From Nitrosococcus wardiae (GTDB lineage Bacteria > Pseudomonadota > Gammaproteobacteria > Nitrosococcales > Nitrosococcaceae), in NCBI RefSeq assembly GCF_004421105.1, contig NZ_CP038033.1, positions 1,321,659 to 1,385,658 on the forward strand: DNA of 64,000 bases, in the 5' to 3' direction. Position 1 is the first letter of the stretch, and each line of letters opens with the position of its first letter. Below the pieces are notes generated by a model, which was not told where the DNA came from, did no database searches, and was given only the letters and a program-made list of their open reading frames with translations. Positions 1 to 7,793 of the stretch are shown piece by piece. A program made the translations under genes and the position numbers.

Positions 1-18
1 GAGCTTCCCAGTTAAATA

Positions 19-1416
19 TTAGCTGGATTCTTCTTCCCCAAGGCGCCGGTATAAGGTGCGGCGGCTGATGCCGAGTAGGGCTGCGGCGCGGCGTTTGTTC
101 CCTCCTACTTGATCCAGGACATAATGGATATAACTCTGTTCAATTTCTCCTAGGGTAGACAGCATGCCCTCATCCGATGGGGAGAGGGGCTCGGACAGAT
201 TTTTTGCCCTAGACTTGGATTTAGGCATTCTTCTCATGCGTTCAGGAAGATGGAACAATTTGATTTCTTTTTCGTGACAGAAGACGACAGCACGTTCGAT
301 AGTGTTGCGTAGTTCCCGCACATTACCCGGAAACGGATAGGCTTTGAGATGAGCGAGGGCGGAGGGATGGATACCGCGTACTTCTCGTCGCAACTGGGTG
401 CGAAATAGATCAAGAAACCGCGCTATAAGTAGATCCAGATCATCCCCTCGATCCCGCAGCGGGGGGACCGGCAGGACAAAGGTTTCTAGTCGATAAAACA
501 AGTCTTCCCGAAACCGCCCCTGGTTGACCTCCTCTTCAAGGTTGCGATTTGTGGCAGCCATGATCCGAACGTCTACGCAGCGTTCCTGATTAGCCCCTAA
601 GGGTCGGACTCGGCCATCTTGAAGGATACGCAGCAACTTGGCTTGCAGTGCTAGCGGCATTTCTGCAACCTCATCTAAGAGTAATGTTCCACCTTCTGCC
701 TCTGCAAATAACCCCTTACGGGCATTGCTGGCGCCGGTGAAAGCCCCTGCAGCATGTCCGAAAAATTCGCTTTCTAACAGTTCCGTGGGGATGCCTGCAC
801 AGTTGACAGCGATGAAAGGGCCTGCAGCCTGCCCGCTTTCCCGGTGAATAGCCCGTGCTACCAATTCTTTGCCTACGCCGCTCTCCCCGGTAATCAGTAC
901 TGGACCTGCCGCGTGGGCTAATTGGCGAATGGTTGCAAAAAGGGTTTGCATGGGGACGCTGCGGCCGATAATGCCATGAAAATCATCGTTGTTCAGCAGC
1001 TCTCGAAAATGCTGTACTTCTTTTTTTAAGCGCCGATTCTCCAGGATGCGGGTAACGCAGAGCATCAGGTGGTCAAGATCCAGGGGTTTGGTAAGAAAAT
1101 CGTCAGCGCCTAGTTTGAGCGCCTCGACTGCTTGGTTGATGGTTCCGAATGCCGTGATCATAATGAAACCAGGGGGAACAGGATACGTACGTACCCGTTC
1201 TAGCAATTCCACGCCATTGGCACCCGGCAAGTATAAGTCGCTAAGAATCAATTCAGGGAGCCAGGTTTCGAGTATATGCCATGCCGAATTCACCTCTCCG
1301 GCAGTGCGTACTTGCAAACCTGCATCGGTCAGTTCTTCCTCTAGGAGTCGGCGCAAGGCTTTATCGTCTTCGACAATCAGCACCCGTTCCTTAGGATGAA
1401 TCTCTTCTTTTGTCAC
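19..1416 (-). CDS. Sigma-54-dependent response regulator (NtrC family)
   Basis: A 465-residue cytoplasmic transcription activator with three modules in order. The receiver domain (about residues 10-125) has the phospho-acceptor Asp in LILSDLYLPG. The AAA+ domain (about 150-385) has Walker A GESGVGKE and the sigma-54 contact loop GAFTGA. The C-terminal Fis-type helix-turn-helix reads GGNKRRAAALLGISRRTLYR. The family uses ATP hydrolysis to open sigma-54 promoters once phosphorylated. Its start overlaps the end of the upstream kinase gene by 26 nt, so the two form a two-component operon. The likely target in this window is the divergent exported-protein gene at 3194, which has a -24/-12 promoter. 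The exact NtrC subfamily is not resolved. Confidence 0.93.
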   Translation of the reverse strand: MTKEEIHPKERVLIVEDDKALRRLLEEELTDAGLQVRTAGEVNSAWHILETWLPELILSDLYLPGANGVELLERVRTYPVPPGFIMITAFGTINQAVEALKLGADDFLTKPLDLDHLMLCVTRILENRRLKKEVQHFRELLNNDDFHGIIGRSVPMQTLFATIRQLAHAAGPVLITGESGVGKELVARAIHRESGQAAGPFIAVNCAGIPTELLESEFFGHAAGAFTGASNARKGLFAEAEGGTLLLDEVAEMPLALQAKLLRILQDGRVRPLGANQERCVDVRIMAATNRNLEEEVNQGRFREDLFYRLETFVLPVPPLRDRGDDLDLLIARFLDLFRTQLRREVRGIHPSALAHLKAYPFPGNVRELRNTIERAVVFCHEKEIKLFHLPERMRRMPKSKSRAKNLSEPLSPSDEGMLSTLGEIEQSYIHYVLDQVGGNKRRAAALLGISRRTLYRRLGEEESS

Positions 1417-2899
1417 TTAGATATTCTCCTTGGAGTGATTTGGGCAGGGGAGGGAAAAAGAGATAAAACGCGGCTCCGCCAAGCAGACTGCGTCCCACCT
1501 CAATGCTGCCATGGTGTTCTTCTATGGCTCCGTGGACGACAGAAAGTCCCAAGCCGGTACCTTGACCAACGGGTTTAGTGGTGAAAAACGGTTCGAATAA
1601 TCGGGAATGGATCTCATCGTCAATGCCGGGACCATCGTCTTCTACACAAAATCCTGTTAATTCTCCTTCCTGAAACCAGGAAAGTCGCACATGGCCCCCA
1701 GGGCTTGCCTGCATTCCATTGCGCAGCAGGTTGATCAATACTTGTTCAATACGCACCGGATCGACGAGCATAAGGGGCGCAGGGTGGGGTCCGGCAAGCT
1801 CTAACTGCACCCCTGCATGGGCAAACTCGTCTCTGACCTGGGAGACGGCAGCCTGAGCCAGCCGAGCCGCGACCTCTGGGTGCAGACTTAAGGGGGTGGC
1901 GCGTCCAAAATCCATAAGTTGGCGGACAATATGTTCCATTCGTTTCACTGCATCTCGGATTTCCTGTAATCCCTCTGTGACCTGTAGAGGCAGATCTCGC
2001 AAGCGCAGCAGCCGTTGGGCCTTGCCGTCTACTACGCTAAGCGGTGTGCCCAACTCGTGGGCGGTGCCAGCCGCCAATTGACCGATTGCTGCCATTTTTT
2101 GGGATTGTCGCAAACGGTTCTCTAGTGTTGACTGCTCGGCGCGCCGGCGGGAGATCTCCGCCTCTGAATGGGCGATGCTGTCAAGCATGTTATTCATACA
2201 AGCACTCAAGGCGACTAGTTCCCGTGGACCTTGCAAAGGCGCTCGATGAGTACGGTCGCCTTGCTCAATCATTGCCATGCTATTCATCAGCGCAGCAAGA
2301 TATCGGCCAACAGATCGGTATTGGCCGTAAATCACGACGCCAGTGAGAAGAAGGGCAAGAAGCACCAAGAGAAGCAAACCCTGCCAGCGTATCTGACCAA
2401 GATAGTCCTGAAAATCGCTACCCTGGCGGGTAAGCTGTAAAAGACCAATGATGAGTCCGCTGGAATCGGTTAAGGGTACGAAATAGGAATAGATTTCCTC
2501 ACCGTCAAATTCGCCATATTGCCCCCGCCGGTTCCCTTCGGCCGCCAGCTGGATTAATTTGCGGCTCTGCATGCTAGGCTCCTTGGCGCCTGTGGCGGCC
2601 ACCTTCTTGCCTTGGGCATTGTAGACATACGCTCCATAGACGCGATTGATGTGGAAAGCAGAATTTAGGGCTTGTTTGACGTCCCCTTCCCGGTCTTGTT
2701 CTAGGGCATGACTGAGGGGGAGGCGGATCGCTCGGGCGATAAGTTCGACATCCTCCTGCATCCGCTTTTCAGTTTGTTTTTCTAACTCAGATAAACTGAG
2801 ATAACCAGCTATGGCGAGGATGGAAACCAGAGGCACCACCATGAAAAGCGTGAGTGCAGCACGTAGGCTATAGGCGTTTCGGAATAATTGAATAGTCAT
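1391..2899 (-). CDS. Membrane-bound sensor histidine kinase
   Basis: A 502-residue inner-membrane kinase, cognate to the response regulator that follows it with a 26-nt overlap. A first transmembrane helix lies at about residues 14-34. A periplasmic sensor region follows up to about 170, then a second helix (LLLLVLLALLLTGVVIYG) at about 175-195. A HAMP-like linker comes next. The HisKA box reads GQLAAGTAHELGTPLSVV and contains the phospho-His. The HATPase domain has DDGPGIDDE and GTGLGLSVV. Domain order and all kinase boxes are intact. The ligand is unknown. The gene is read away from a palindrome cluster at 2922-2955 that may autoregulate it. Confidence 0.93.
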   Translation of the reverse strand: MTIQLFRNAYSLRAALTLFMVVPLVSILAIAGYLSLSELEKQTEKRMQEDVELIARAIRLPLSHALEQDREGDVKQALNSAFHINRVYGAYVYNAQGKKVAATGAKEPSMQSRKLIQLAAEGNRRGQYGEFDGEEIYSYFVPLTDSSGLIIGLLQLTRQGSDFQDYLGQIRWQGLLLLVLLALLLTGVVIYGQYRSVGRYLAALMNSMAMIEQGDRTHRAPLQGPRELVALSACMNNMLDSIAHSEAEISRRRAEQSTLENRLRQSQKMAAIGQLAAGTAHELGTPLSVVDGKAQRLLRLRDLPLQVTEGLQEIRDAVKRMEHIVRQLMDFGRATPLSLHPEVAARLAQAAVSQVRDEFAHAGVQLELAGPHPAPLMLVDPVRIEQVLINLLRNGMQASPGGHVRLSWFQEGELTGFCVEDDGPGIDDEIHSRLFEPFFTTKPVGQGTGLGLSVVHGAIEEHHGSIEVGRSLLGGAAFYLFFPPLPKSLQGEYLSDKRRDSS

Positions 2900-2921
2900 G
2901 GGAGGAGGGATAGTTTTGGTT

Positions 2922-2955
2922 CATGACACATGTGTCATGTTAACACATGACGAGG
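2922..2955. promoter_or_regulatory. Palindromic operator / enhancer-like cluster
   Basis: The 18-base sequence CATGACACATGTGTCATG at 2922-2939 is a perfect palindrome. It is followed at once by another inverted ACATGAC half-site, so at least three GTCATG-type half-sites are stacked in about 34 bases. It lies between the kinase gene and the divergent exported-protein gene, about 135-170 bases upstream of a -24/-12 promoter. That is a usual distance for a sigma-54 activator enhancer. That the neighbouring NtrC-type regulator binds here is an inference. Confidence 0.6.
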
Positions 2956-3089
2956 CCCTCTCAATTAACCCCATTAGCTAATAGGCGAGAGCCGCATGAA
3001 TTAGCTTTGTTTCCGTGCTGTTTTAAAAATTTCTTCTAAATCTAGCAGTTATAAAAATAGAAGTAATTCTGGGGCATTGCCGGGACAAA

Positions 3090-3104
3090 TGGCATTATAT
3101 TTGC
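3090..3104 (+). promoter_or_regulatory. Sigma-54 (-24/-12) promoter
   Basis: TGGCATTATATTTGC carries the GG and GC doublets of the sigma-54 consensus at exactly the required 11-base offset, within TGGCA-N7-TTGC context. It would start transcription near 3116, ahead of the exported DUF4168 protein whose best start is 3194. A palindromic cluster upstream and a sigma-54 activator gene next door support the call. Confidence 0.68.
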
Positions 3105-3193
3105 CTGAATAAAGATCGAGCTAAGCCATGGAGCATGGCTCGGTGAGTCCTGAGAGGCTAATGCAAATTATTCAAGTTTATTGGAGCAAACCC

Positions 3194-3607
3194 ATGCAAA
3201 GTATGCTCAATGTAAAGAATATTTCTCTGGTCGTTTTTGTTATATTCTCTCTACTGGGAGCTTCGCTAACGTCTGCCCAAAGCGACGCTCCCTCTGGCCG
3301 CGGGATGGGTCAGGGACCCTCTGGGCAAACCCAATTTAGTGATGATCAATTGGAGGCTTTTGTTGCTGCTTCCAAGAAAGTGAATGAAATTAGTGCGGAG
3401 TATCGCCCACGCATAGAACAGACCCAGGATCGGGAGCGGGCTCTAGAACTTCAGCAGGAGGCCAGCAACGCCATGGTCGAAATGATAAACTCGAAGGAGA
3501 ACTTAGACGTGGAGACCTATAATGCGATAGCGCAAGCTGCATCTACTGATGCTAAGTTAGCCCAGAAGATACAGAAATTAATGGAACAGTCACAGCGCAG
3601 TTGGTGA
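3194..3607 (+). CDS. Exported DUF4168-type small protein
   Basis: A secreted or periplasmic protein of about 137 residues and unknown biochemical role. The ATG at 3194 is preferred because GGAG lies 8 bases upstream and it gives a clean signal peptide (hydrophobic ISLVVFVIFSLLGASL, then a site near TSAQS). An in-frame ATG at 3128 would add 22 residues that spoil the signal. The mature part is polar and helical: FSDDQLEAFVAASKKVNEI, then a Glu/Gln-rich stretch, ending IAQAASTDAKLAQKIQKLM. This pattern fits DUF4168. A -24/-12 promoter upstream suggests control by the divergent two-component system. Confidence 0.75.
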   Translation: MQSMLNVKNISLVVFVIFSLLGASLTSAQSDAPSGRGMGQGPSGQTQFSDDQLEAFVAASKKVNEISAEYRPRIEQTQDRERALELQQEASNAMVEMINSKENLDVETYNAIAQAASTDAKLAQKIQKLMEQSQRSW

Positions 3608-3620
3608 GGATAATAGGCGA

Positions 3621-3648
3621 GCCAGTCGATGGGCTTAAGTCGACTGGC
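3621..3648 (+). terminator. Stem-loop after the DUF4168 gene
   Basis: GCCAGTCGA and TCGACTGGC form a 9-bp perfect stem about a dozen bases after the stop codon. The following sequence is only weakly T-rich, so it may be a moderate terminator or a 3' stabilising hairpin. Confidence 0.5.
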
Positions 3649-3740
3649 AGCCTCTGTTTGTTAGGTCTATTTGGGTAAAAACCTAAATTTATAATTTCAT
3701 TTCCACCACTCTTAGCGGAAAACGAGCGGAATCAACCGGT

Positions 3741-4100
3741 ATGAATAACCCAATTTTACGTATTATGCAGATAAAGAAAAGTAGGGTATTTGTGTTTTTT
3801 GCGACTTTATTATTGCTCCTAACAGGTAGCACTTTAGCCGCTAACCAGGATACATCGCCACCACTCGTAGAGGAGGAACAATGGGGAACACGACAACCAA
3901 CTTTTACAGAATTAGATAAAAACCTAGATGGCTTTATTAGTAAAGATGAAGCAGAAGAGTGGAGTGAATTAAGCAAAAACAACAAATTTGACCAGATTGA
4001 TCAGAATAATGACAATAAAATTAATTATTCTGAATTCCGTGCTTTTCAGGAGAAAAAAATTAAAGAATCGATCAAAGAGTTTACCAAACCCAGAGAGTAA
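3741..4100 (+). CDS. Exported EF-hand calcium-binding protein
   Basis: A 119-residue protein with an N-terminal hydrophobic signal (VFVFFATLLLLLTGSTLAA) and a pair of EF-hand loops. The first loop, DKNLDGFISKDE, and the second, DQNNDNKINYSE, both have acidic or polar ligands at positions 1, 3, 5 and 12. The pair would bind Ca2+ in the periplasm or outside the cell. The start may be 3741 or the in-frame ATG at 3765; the latter gives a shorter signal region. It lies downstream of the DUF4168 gene on the same strand, separated by a hairpin. Its partner or target is unknown. Confidence 0.8.
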   Translation: MNNPILRIMQIKKSRVFVFFATLLLLLTGSTLAANQDTSPPLVEEEQWGTRQPTFTELDKNLDGFISKDEAEEWSELSKNNKFDQIDQNNDNKINYSEFRAFQEKKIKESIKEFTKPRE

Positions 4101-4127
4101 GGGTCAGTCAGGGAGTCAAAAAAAGTT

Positions 4128-4169
4128 CTCCCATCGGATTTTGTAGGGTGATATGCAATCTGATGGGAG
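4128..4169. terminator. Stem-loop downstream of the EF-hand gene
   Basis: CTCCCATCGGATT and AATCTGATGGGAG pair with one mismatch around a 16-base loop, about 30 bases after the stop. A partial direct copy of the left arm with its loop (CCATCGGATTTTG) recurs at 4257-4269 inside a broken small gene, so this may be part of a small repeat rather than only a terminator. Confidence 0.5.
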
Positions 4170-4204
4170 AGCCCTATCGCGGCTCGGGTGGGAAGAGGAG
4201 ACAC

Positions 4205-4303
4205 ATGTTAGTTCGGACAGAAGAACCACAAGATTGGGCTCGTATAAAGGGTCTACCATCGGATTTTGCAGGTAGCAGGCGAGCTTTAAAAAGGTTAGCC
4301 TAG
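4205..4303 (+). pseudogene. Remnant of a GNAT-type acetyltransferase N terminus
   Basis: A strong ribosome site (AAGAGGAG) precedes an ATG that opens a 32-residue reading frame beginning MLVRTEEPQDWARI. This resembles the first strand and helix of GNAT N-acetyltransferases. The resemblance stops where a copy of the CCATCGGATTTTG repeat begins, and the frame soon ends. The rest of the domain is absent downstream. It is best read as a truncated relic; a genuine 32-residue peptide cannot be excluded. The remaining sequence up to 4533 shows no gene. Confidence 0.4.
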
Positions 4304-4533
4304 GTTAGGACGGGGATGTGGCTCTTGGGGTCAGTGGCTGTGATGGCAGTTCACTAGACTTGAAATGCATAACGAAAAATTTGGTTACTATTTTGGCCTT
4401 TCCGGCATCCCGGTAACTTTGCCGCTATAAGTACTATCATGCCTTTCTATTCGGCTGGATAATCTTCAGCTATTGCGCCCAAATCAAACTTGAATTCCCC
4501 CAGATGAGGGTCCAGTGTTGCTAACTGAGATCG

Positions 4534-4779
4534 CTATATGGGGCCAGTCCATTGTCGGATAGCGTTGAGAGTGAAAGGCCAATCCAAGGATAACCCCGAT
4601 TCTGGCTGTAGAAGAACTGGGATCCGCATTCCGTAACGTTCAGTTAGCAGGGGATCATCCCCAATCTCCACTTCTTCGACGGTAATTTCAGGAATTCGTG
4701 TCAATAGTTGGCGTGCCTCGTCGCATAGATGGCAGCCTGCGGTATGGTAGAGAATAAGTCGAGTCGAGCTAGTGTTCAT
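4534..4779 (-). CDS. Glutaredoxin-family (DUF836-like) thiol protein
   Basis: An 81-residue thioredoxin-fold protein with the redox motif CHLC at residues 16-19 (YHTAGCHLCDEA). A cis-Pro region follows in RIPVLLQPE. Length and motif match the small glutaredoxin-like DUF836 family. These are presumed cytoplasmic thiol-disulfide proteins with unassigned partners. The start overlaps the 3' end of moaB by 11 nt, so it is translationally coupled as the second gene of a two-gene operon. Confidence 0.85.
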   Translation of the reverse strand: MNTSSTRLILYHTAGCHLCDEARQLLTRIPEITVEEVEIGDDPLLTERYGMRIPVLLQPESGLSLDWPFTLNAIRQWTGPI

Positions 4780-5284
4780 GTAATCGAGGGATTAATTCAG
4801 CAAAGTTGCACGGCCGATGGCGGTTATCGAGTTGATCCTTAAGGATGTCGTCCCAAGCGGTACGGCAGGCTCCGGAGGAGCCAGGTAAACAGAAAATAAA
4901 GGTCCCATTGGCCACGCCCGCCAGGGCCCGTGACTGAACGGTTGAAGTTTTGATTTCTTCATAGGAAAGAGCACGAAACAACTCACCGAAACCTTCGATG
5001 GTTTTGTCAAGCAAAGGTGCGATGGCCTCCGGCGTACTATCGCGGCCGGTGACACCAGTCCCGCCTGTTGTGATGACAATCTGTACTTGGCTATCGGCAA
5101 TCCAGCGTGAAACGATCTCGCGGATATAATAAACATTATCGGCAACAATCGCCTTCTCGGCAAGCTGATGCCCTGCTGCTTGGAGCCGCTCCGCCAGCAA
5201 TTTGCCAGAGCGGTCGGTCTCTTCCGTGCGCGTGTCAGAAACAGTGAGCACCGCAATAGTAAGGGGTGTGAAATCTCTTTCCAT
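4769..5284 (-). CDS. moaB: Molybdenum cofactor biosynthesis protein B
   Basis: A 171-residue MogA/MoaB-fold protein. Typical elements are [17 protein letters not shown] near the N terminus, the molybdopterin-binding motif [16 protein letters not shown] (about residues 90-105), and the loop [14 protein letters not shown]. The family adenylylates molybdopterin or binds it in the pathway to Moco. Length matches E. coli MoaB (170 residues). It is divergent from nfi across a 48-base gap and coupled to the glutaredoxin-like gene downstream. MogA is a less likely alternative. Confidence 0.9.
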   Translation of the reverse strand: MERDFTPLTIAVLTVSDTRTEETDRSGKLLAERLQAAGHQLAEKAIVADNVYYIREIVSRWIADSQVQIVITTGGTGVTGRDSTPEAIAPLLDKTIEGFGELFRALSYEEIKTSTVQSRALAGVANGTFIFCLPGSSGACRTAWDDILKDQLDNRHRPCNFAELIPRLHEH

Positions 5285-5332
5285 GGACCCTAGGGTTATG
5301 ATATTTCAAACTGTATCAAGTATAGCACTGGT

Positions 5333-5998
5333 ATGTTGGTGAAAACTCATTCCTGGAATTTATCACCTCAGGAGGCTGTGGCCCTGCAACAACGGCTTGC
5401 GGCTCAGGTGATTACCGAAGATCGCTTAAATCAAGTTCATTCCGTTGCCGGGGTCGACGTGGGGTTTGAAAACCAGGGTAAGATAACTCGAGCCGCCGTG
5501 GTGGTGCTCCGTCTCGCCGATCTGAGCCTGGTGGAGCAGGCTGTTGCCCGGCAGCCTACCCGTTTTCCCTATATTCCTGGACTGTTGTCATTTCGGGAGT
5601 GTCCCGCGGTATTGGCTGCTTTGGAGAAATTAACTGTGATGCCAGACCTGCTGCTCTGCGATGGTCAAGGAATTGCCCATCCCCGTCGTTTTGGCATTGC
5701 CTGTCATCTAGGAGTACTGACCGATTTACCGAGCATCGGGGTCGCTAAGACCCGGTTGGTAGGCAAACATGGGGTTGTACCGGATGAGCGCGGCAGCTGG
5801 ACGCCCTTGGTGGATAAAGGTGAGACGGTGGGAGCCGTGCTGCGCACCCGCACTGGAGTCAAGCCCATCTTTATTTCGGCAGGGCACCGGATTAGCCTTT
5901 CCTCTGCCCTTCACTATGTGATGGCTTGTACTACCCGTTACCGGCTTCCGGAAACGACTCGTGCCGCCGATAAATTGGCTAGCGGTTCTGGAAGGTAA
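5333..5998 (+). CDS. nfi: Endonuclease V (deoxyinosine 3' endonuclease)
   Basis: A 221-residue cytoplasmic repair nuclease that nicks DNA one nucleotide 3' to deoxyinosine. Active-site elements are in order: the first catalytic Asp in SVAGVDVGF, the Glu in [12 protein letters not shown], and the second Asp in [15 protein letters not shown]. The characteristic [11 protein letters not shown] and ISAGHRISL segments follow. Length is normal for bacterial Nfi. It stands alone, divergent from moaB. Confidence 0.93.
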   Translation: MLVKTHSWNLSPQEAVALQQRLAAQVITEDRLNQVHSVAGVDVGFENQGKITRAAVVVLRLADLSLVEQAVARQPTRFPYIPGLLSFRECPAVLAALEKLTVMPDLLLCDGQGIAHPRRFGIACHLGVLTDLPSIGVAKTRLVGKHGVVPDERGSWTPLVDKGETVGAVLRTRTGVKPIFISAGHRISLSSALHYVMACTTRYRLPETTRAADKLASGSGR

Positions 5999-6066
5999 GA
6001 AGCAGTTGGAAAACTTTGTTGTCAGCCACAGTGTGGAGCAGGCCGGAGTGGATTTAGACTGGATGA

Positions 6067-6300
6067 TTAGCTCAGTGTGACAATCCCCAAGTAACCATCC
6101 ACAGTGACCCGGTCACCGGTATGGATACGGGAGGTGGCCTTCCCAATGCCCGTGGCACAGGAAATACCATATTCTCGGGCGATGATAGCGCTATGGATAA
6201 GCATGCCGCCGCGGCATTCCACGATCCCCGCCGCGAGGGGCACGATGAATGTCATGTTGGGATCAATCCGACTTTCCGACCCCCCCTGTAAAGATATTCC
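6067..6300 (-). pseudogene. C-terminal remnant of a PEP-synthase-like enzyme
   Basis: The reading frame encodes the PEP-utilising mobile (phosphohistidine) domain. It runs from IDPNMTFIVPLAAGIV into the signature GGMLIHSAIIAREYGI with the phospho-acceptor His, and ends at a natural stop after LGIVTL. Nothing upstream continues the enzyme; sequence to 6384 is unrecognised. A fragment of the N-terminal ATP-grasp part of a PEP-synthase-like gene lies on the same strand at 10535-10805. The two may be parts of one gene split by the intervening island, with the middle deleted. An ATG within the frame at 6255 cannot give a working enzyme. Confidence 0.75.
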
Positions 6301-6407
6301 TGATTTTCACGGATAAGCCTCCAGATAGGGTGAACCCAGCAAGATTGTAGTGGTCAAGTAAAAACGGACATTTTATTATGATGTGGCAAGGGTTTTCCGG
6401 ACACATA

Positions 6408-7277
6408 ATCACGCTATTTTTCGGTATTGTTTTTCATAGTCCCCTGGGGTCTGATAGCCAATTGCGGAGTGAGGCCTTTGGCGGTTATAAAATACTTCAA
6501 GATATTCAAAAATCTCTTGCTGGGCTTCTGCCCGGGTCAGGTAACGCCGGTGAGGGGTGAGTTCGGTTTTGAGGGTATTAAGTACCTATGAATAAAATAT
6601 GAGGTGTTTTAGGAGCGAGCCGGAGGTGTTCCGCAAACCCGTTTTTCCTCCCTGAAAAAAGGGTTTGCGGGGACTTCCCTGTCCCCTGGCTCCACGCCAC
6701 CGGCTCGCTCCAGGAATGCTTCAAAACTTTCACTGAGATACTTAAAAAAGCGCTCTGCGGGGGCATTGTCGTAGCAGCAGCCCCGACGGCTCATGCTACC
6801 TATAAAGCCATAATCGCTGAGAGTCTTCTGGTCGAGCTCGGAAGACTATTGACGGCCACGATCACTGTGCACAATCAATCCGGGGGCAGGTCGGCGCTTC
6901 CAGATGGCCATCATCAACGCATCGTGAGTGAGTGTAGCGTTGATCCGCGCTGACATGGCCCAGCCCACCACGGCTCGGGAGTAGAGGTCGAGCAAAACGG
7001 CCAAGTCAAGCCAGCCTTCCTCCGTGGGGATGAAGGTGATATCACCGACATACCCCCTATCGGGCCGAGTCGTTTCAAACGCCTGGTTGAATACATTAGG
7101 AGCCGCAGGACGCGTGGGATGGGCTTGGGTGGTGGCCTTGAATTGACGCCGACGCTTGCTCTTGAGCCCCTGCGGTTTCATCAAGCGAGCCACCCACGTA
7201 CGGCTGATGGGTTCGCCCTCGCTTGAGTTCATCATCAAGGTGTTCTTCACCCACCTTCTTTTCCACCGATTGAGCAC
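6408..7277 (-). pseudogene. IS3 OrfB integrase-type transposase, broken
   Basis: The integrase core is recognisable. The segment TRPDRGYVGDITFIPTEEG holds the first Asp, IVHSDRG the second, and RPHSAIGYQTP follows the Glu region. There is a frameshift just after HSDRG. The C-terminal part (NTLKTELTPHRRYL... to QYRKIA) is separated from CYDNAPAERFF by the inserted MITE. No active transposase can be made. Confidence 0.85.
6578..6745. mobile_element. 160-bp MITE with TTAA target duplication
   Basis: The element (6582-6741) interrupts the IS3 OrfB and is flanked on both sides by TTAA (6578-6581 and 6742-6745). Removing it with one TTAA restores the transposase frame (...ERFF-NTLKTE...). It has about 45-base imperfect terminal inverted repeats ending in GAGCGAGCCGG. 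Internally there is a hairpin from CCGCAAACCCGTTTTT and its complement. It encodes nothing. A partial second copy is at 23269. Confidence 0.8.
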
Positions 7278-7434
7278 AATGATACTTGCCTATCCAGGTA
7301 GGCAGGGTGTTCTTGTTGACCCCTAACTCTTCGGCGGTCTTGCTGAACGGCTGCTCACTCTCTACTGCCAGCTTCACCGCTCGCGCTTTAAATTCCGCGG
7401 TATACTGACTCGCTTTCTTCTCGGTATTCATCAC
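7260..7434 (-). pseudogene. IS3 OrfA (helix-turn-helix), truncated
   Basis: MMNTEKKASQYTAEFKARAV... is the start of an IS3-type OrfA with HTH segment FSKTAEELGVNKNTLPTWI. After about 52 residues the frame passes into sequence that, read in another frame, is OrfB. The leucine-zipper end of OrfA and the start of OrfB have therefore been deleted. Confidence 0.8.
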
Positions 7435-7500
7435 AACACACTTTCCTCATTTTGTCTTTAAGATGACTTGAGTTCGTGTGTCCGGAATAGTCTAGCCACT

Positions 7501-7713
7501 TCAAATTTTCGGAGCAAACAAGCCAAAGTTGGCCACATTGTTGGCCGCGGTGATATCTAAGGACTGAAACTGGTTAATTTGCTGGTTCAAGTTGATATCC
7601 ACACCTACATTGGCAAAACTCGACCCGGGAAAAGCTCCGAGAGTTTTACCGCCCCGCAGGGCAGTCATTTGCGTCCGATCCAGCGTTGTGCTTTCGGGCA
7701 AATCGGCAATCAT
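7501..7713 (-). CDS. Small peptide with Arg-Gly-Gly leader, copy 1
   Basis: A 70-residue peptide. Its N-terminal 22 residues match a leader also seen in the next gene and at 43792: IADLPESTTLDRTQMTALRGG, with the pattern I-x-D-L-x-E-x-x-T-L-D and then A-(V/L/I)-R-G-G. The remainder is Asn/Gln-rich (LNQQINQFQ) and ends with NNVANFG as in copy 2, then LFAPKI. The double-Gly position resembles leaders cut by export-linked C39-type peptidases or removed in RiPP maturation; that is inference. The product is unknown. The IS3 end lies about 3 bases after the stop, so the original C terminus may have been lost. Confidence 0.65.
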   Translation of the reverse strand: MIADLPESTTLDRTQMTALRGGKTLGAFPGSSFANVGVDINLNQQINQFQSLDITAANNVANFGLFAPKI

Positions 7714-7793
7714 CAGGGAAGCCCTCTCTTTTTCCTCTTGATGGAAGGAGGCCCGCAGACCCCCCGATACGTTGTTAACGACTGTGTTTGGGA

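Larger units (their letters stand above)
6385..7497 (-). mobile_element. Decayed IS3-family insertion sequence
   Basis: Imperfect terminal inverted repeats of about 20 bases end in TTCCGGACACA (left 6385-6405, right 7477-7497). Inside, on the minus strand, are an OrfA-like start and an OrfB integrase with a DDE core. An internal deletion fuses the middle of OrfA to OrfB, a frameshift lies at about 6855, and a 160-bp MITE sits in OrfB. Without the MITE the element is about 950 bp, short of the usual 1.2 kb or more. It is non-functional. Its right end abuts the stop codon of the small peptide gene at 7501. Confidence 0.85.

Noticed and set aside
6060-6085. tRNA-like string GATTAGCTCAGTGTG
   Set aside because: It resembles a D-arm sequence, but no acceptor, anticodon or T-arm can be paired around it.
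6340-6370. A second IS3-type end (GGTCAAGTAAAAACGGACA) outside the mapped left end
   Set aside because: It weakly resembles IS ends but has no matching partner; the pair at 6385 and 7497 is clearly better.
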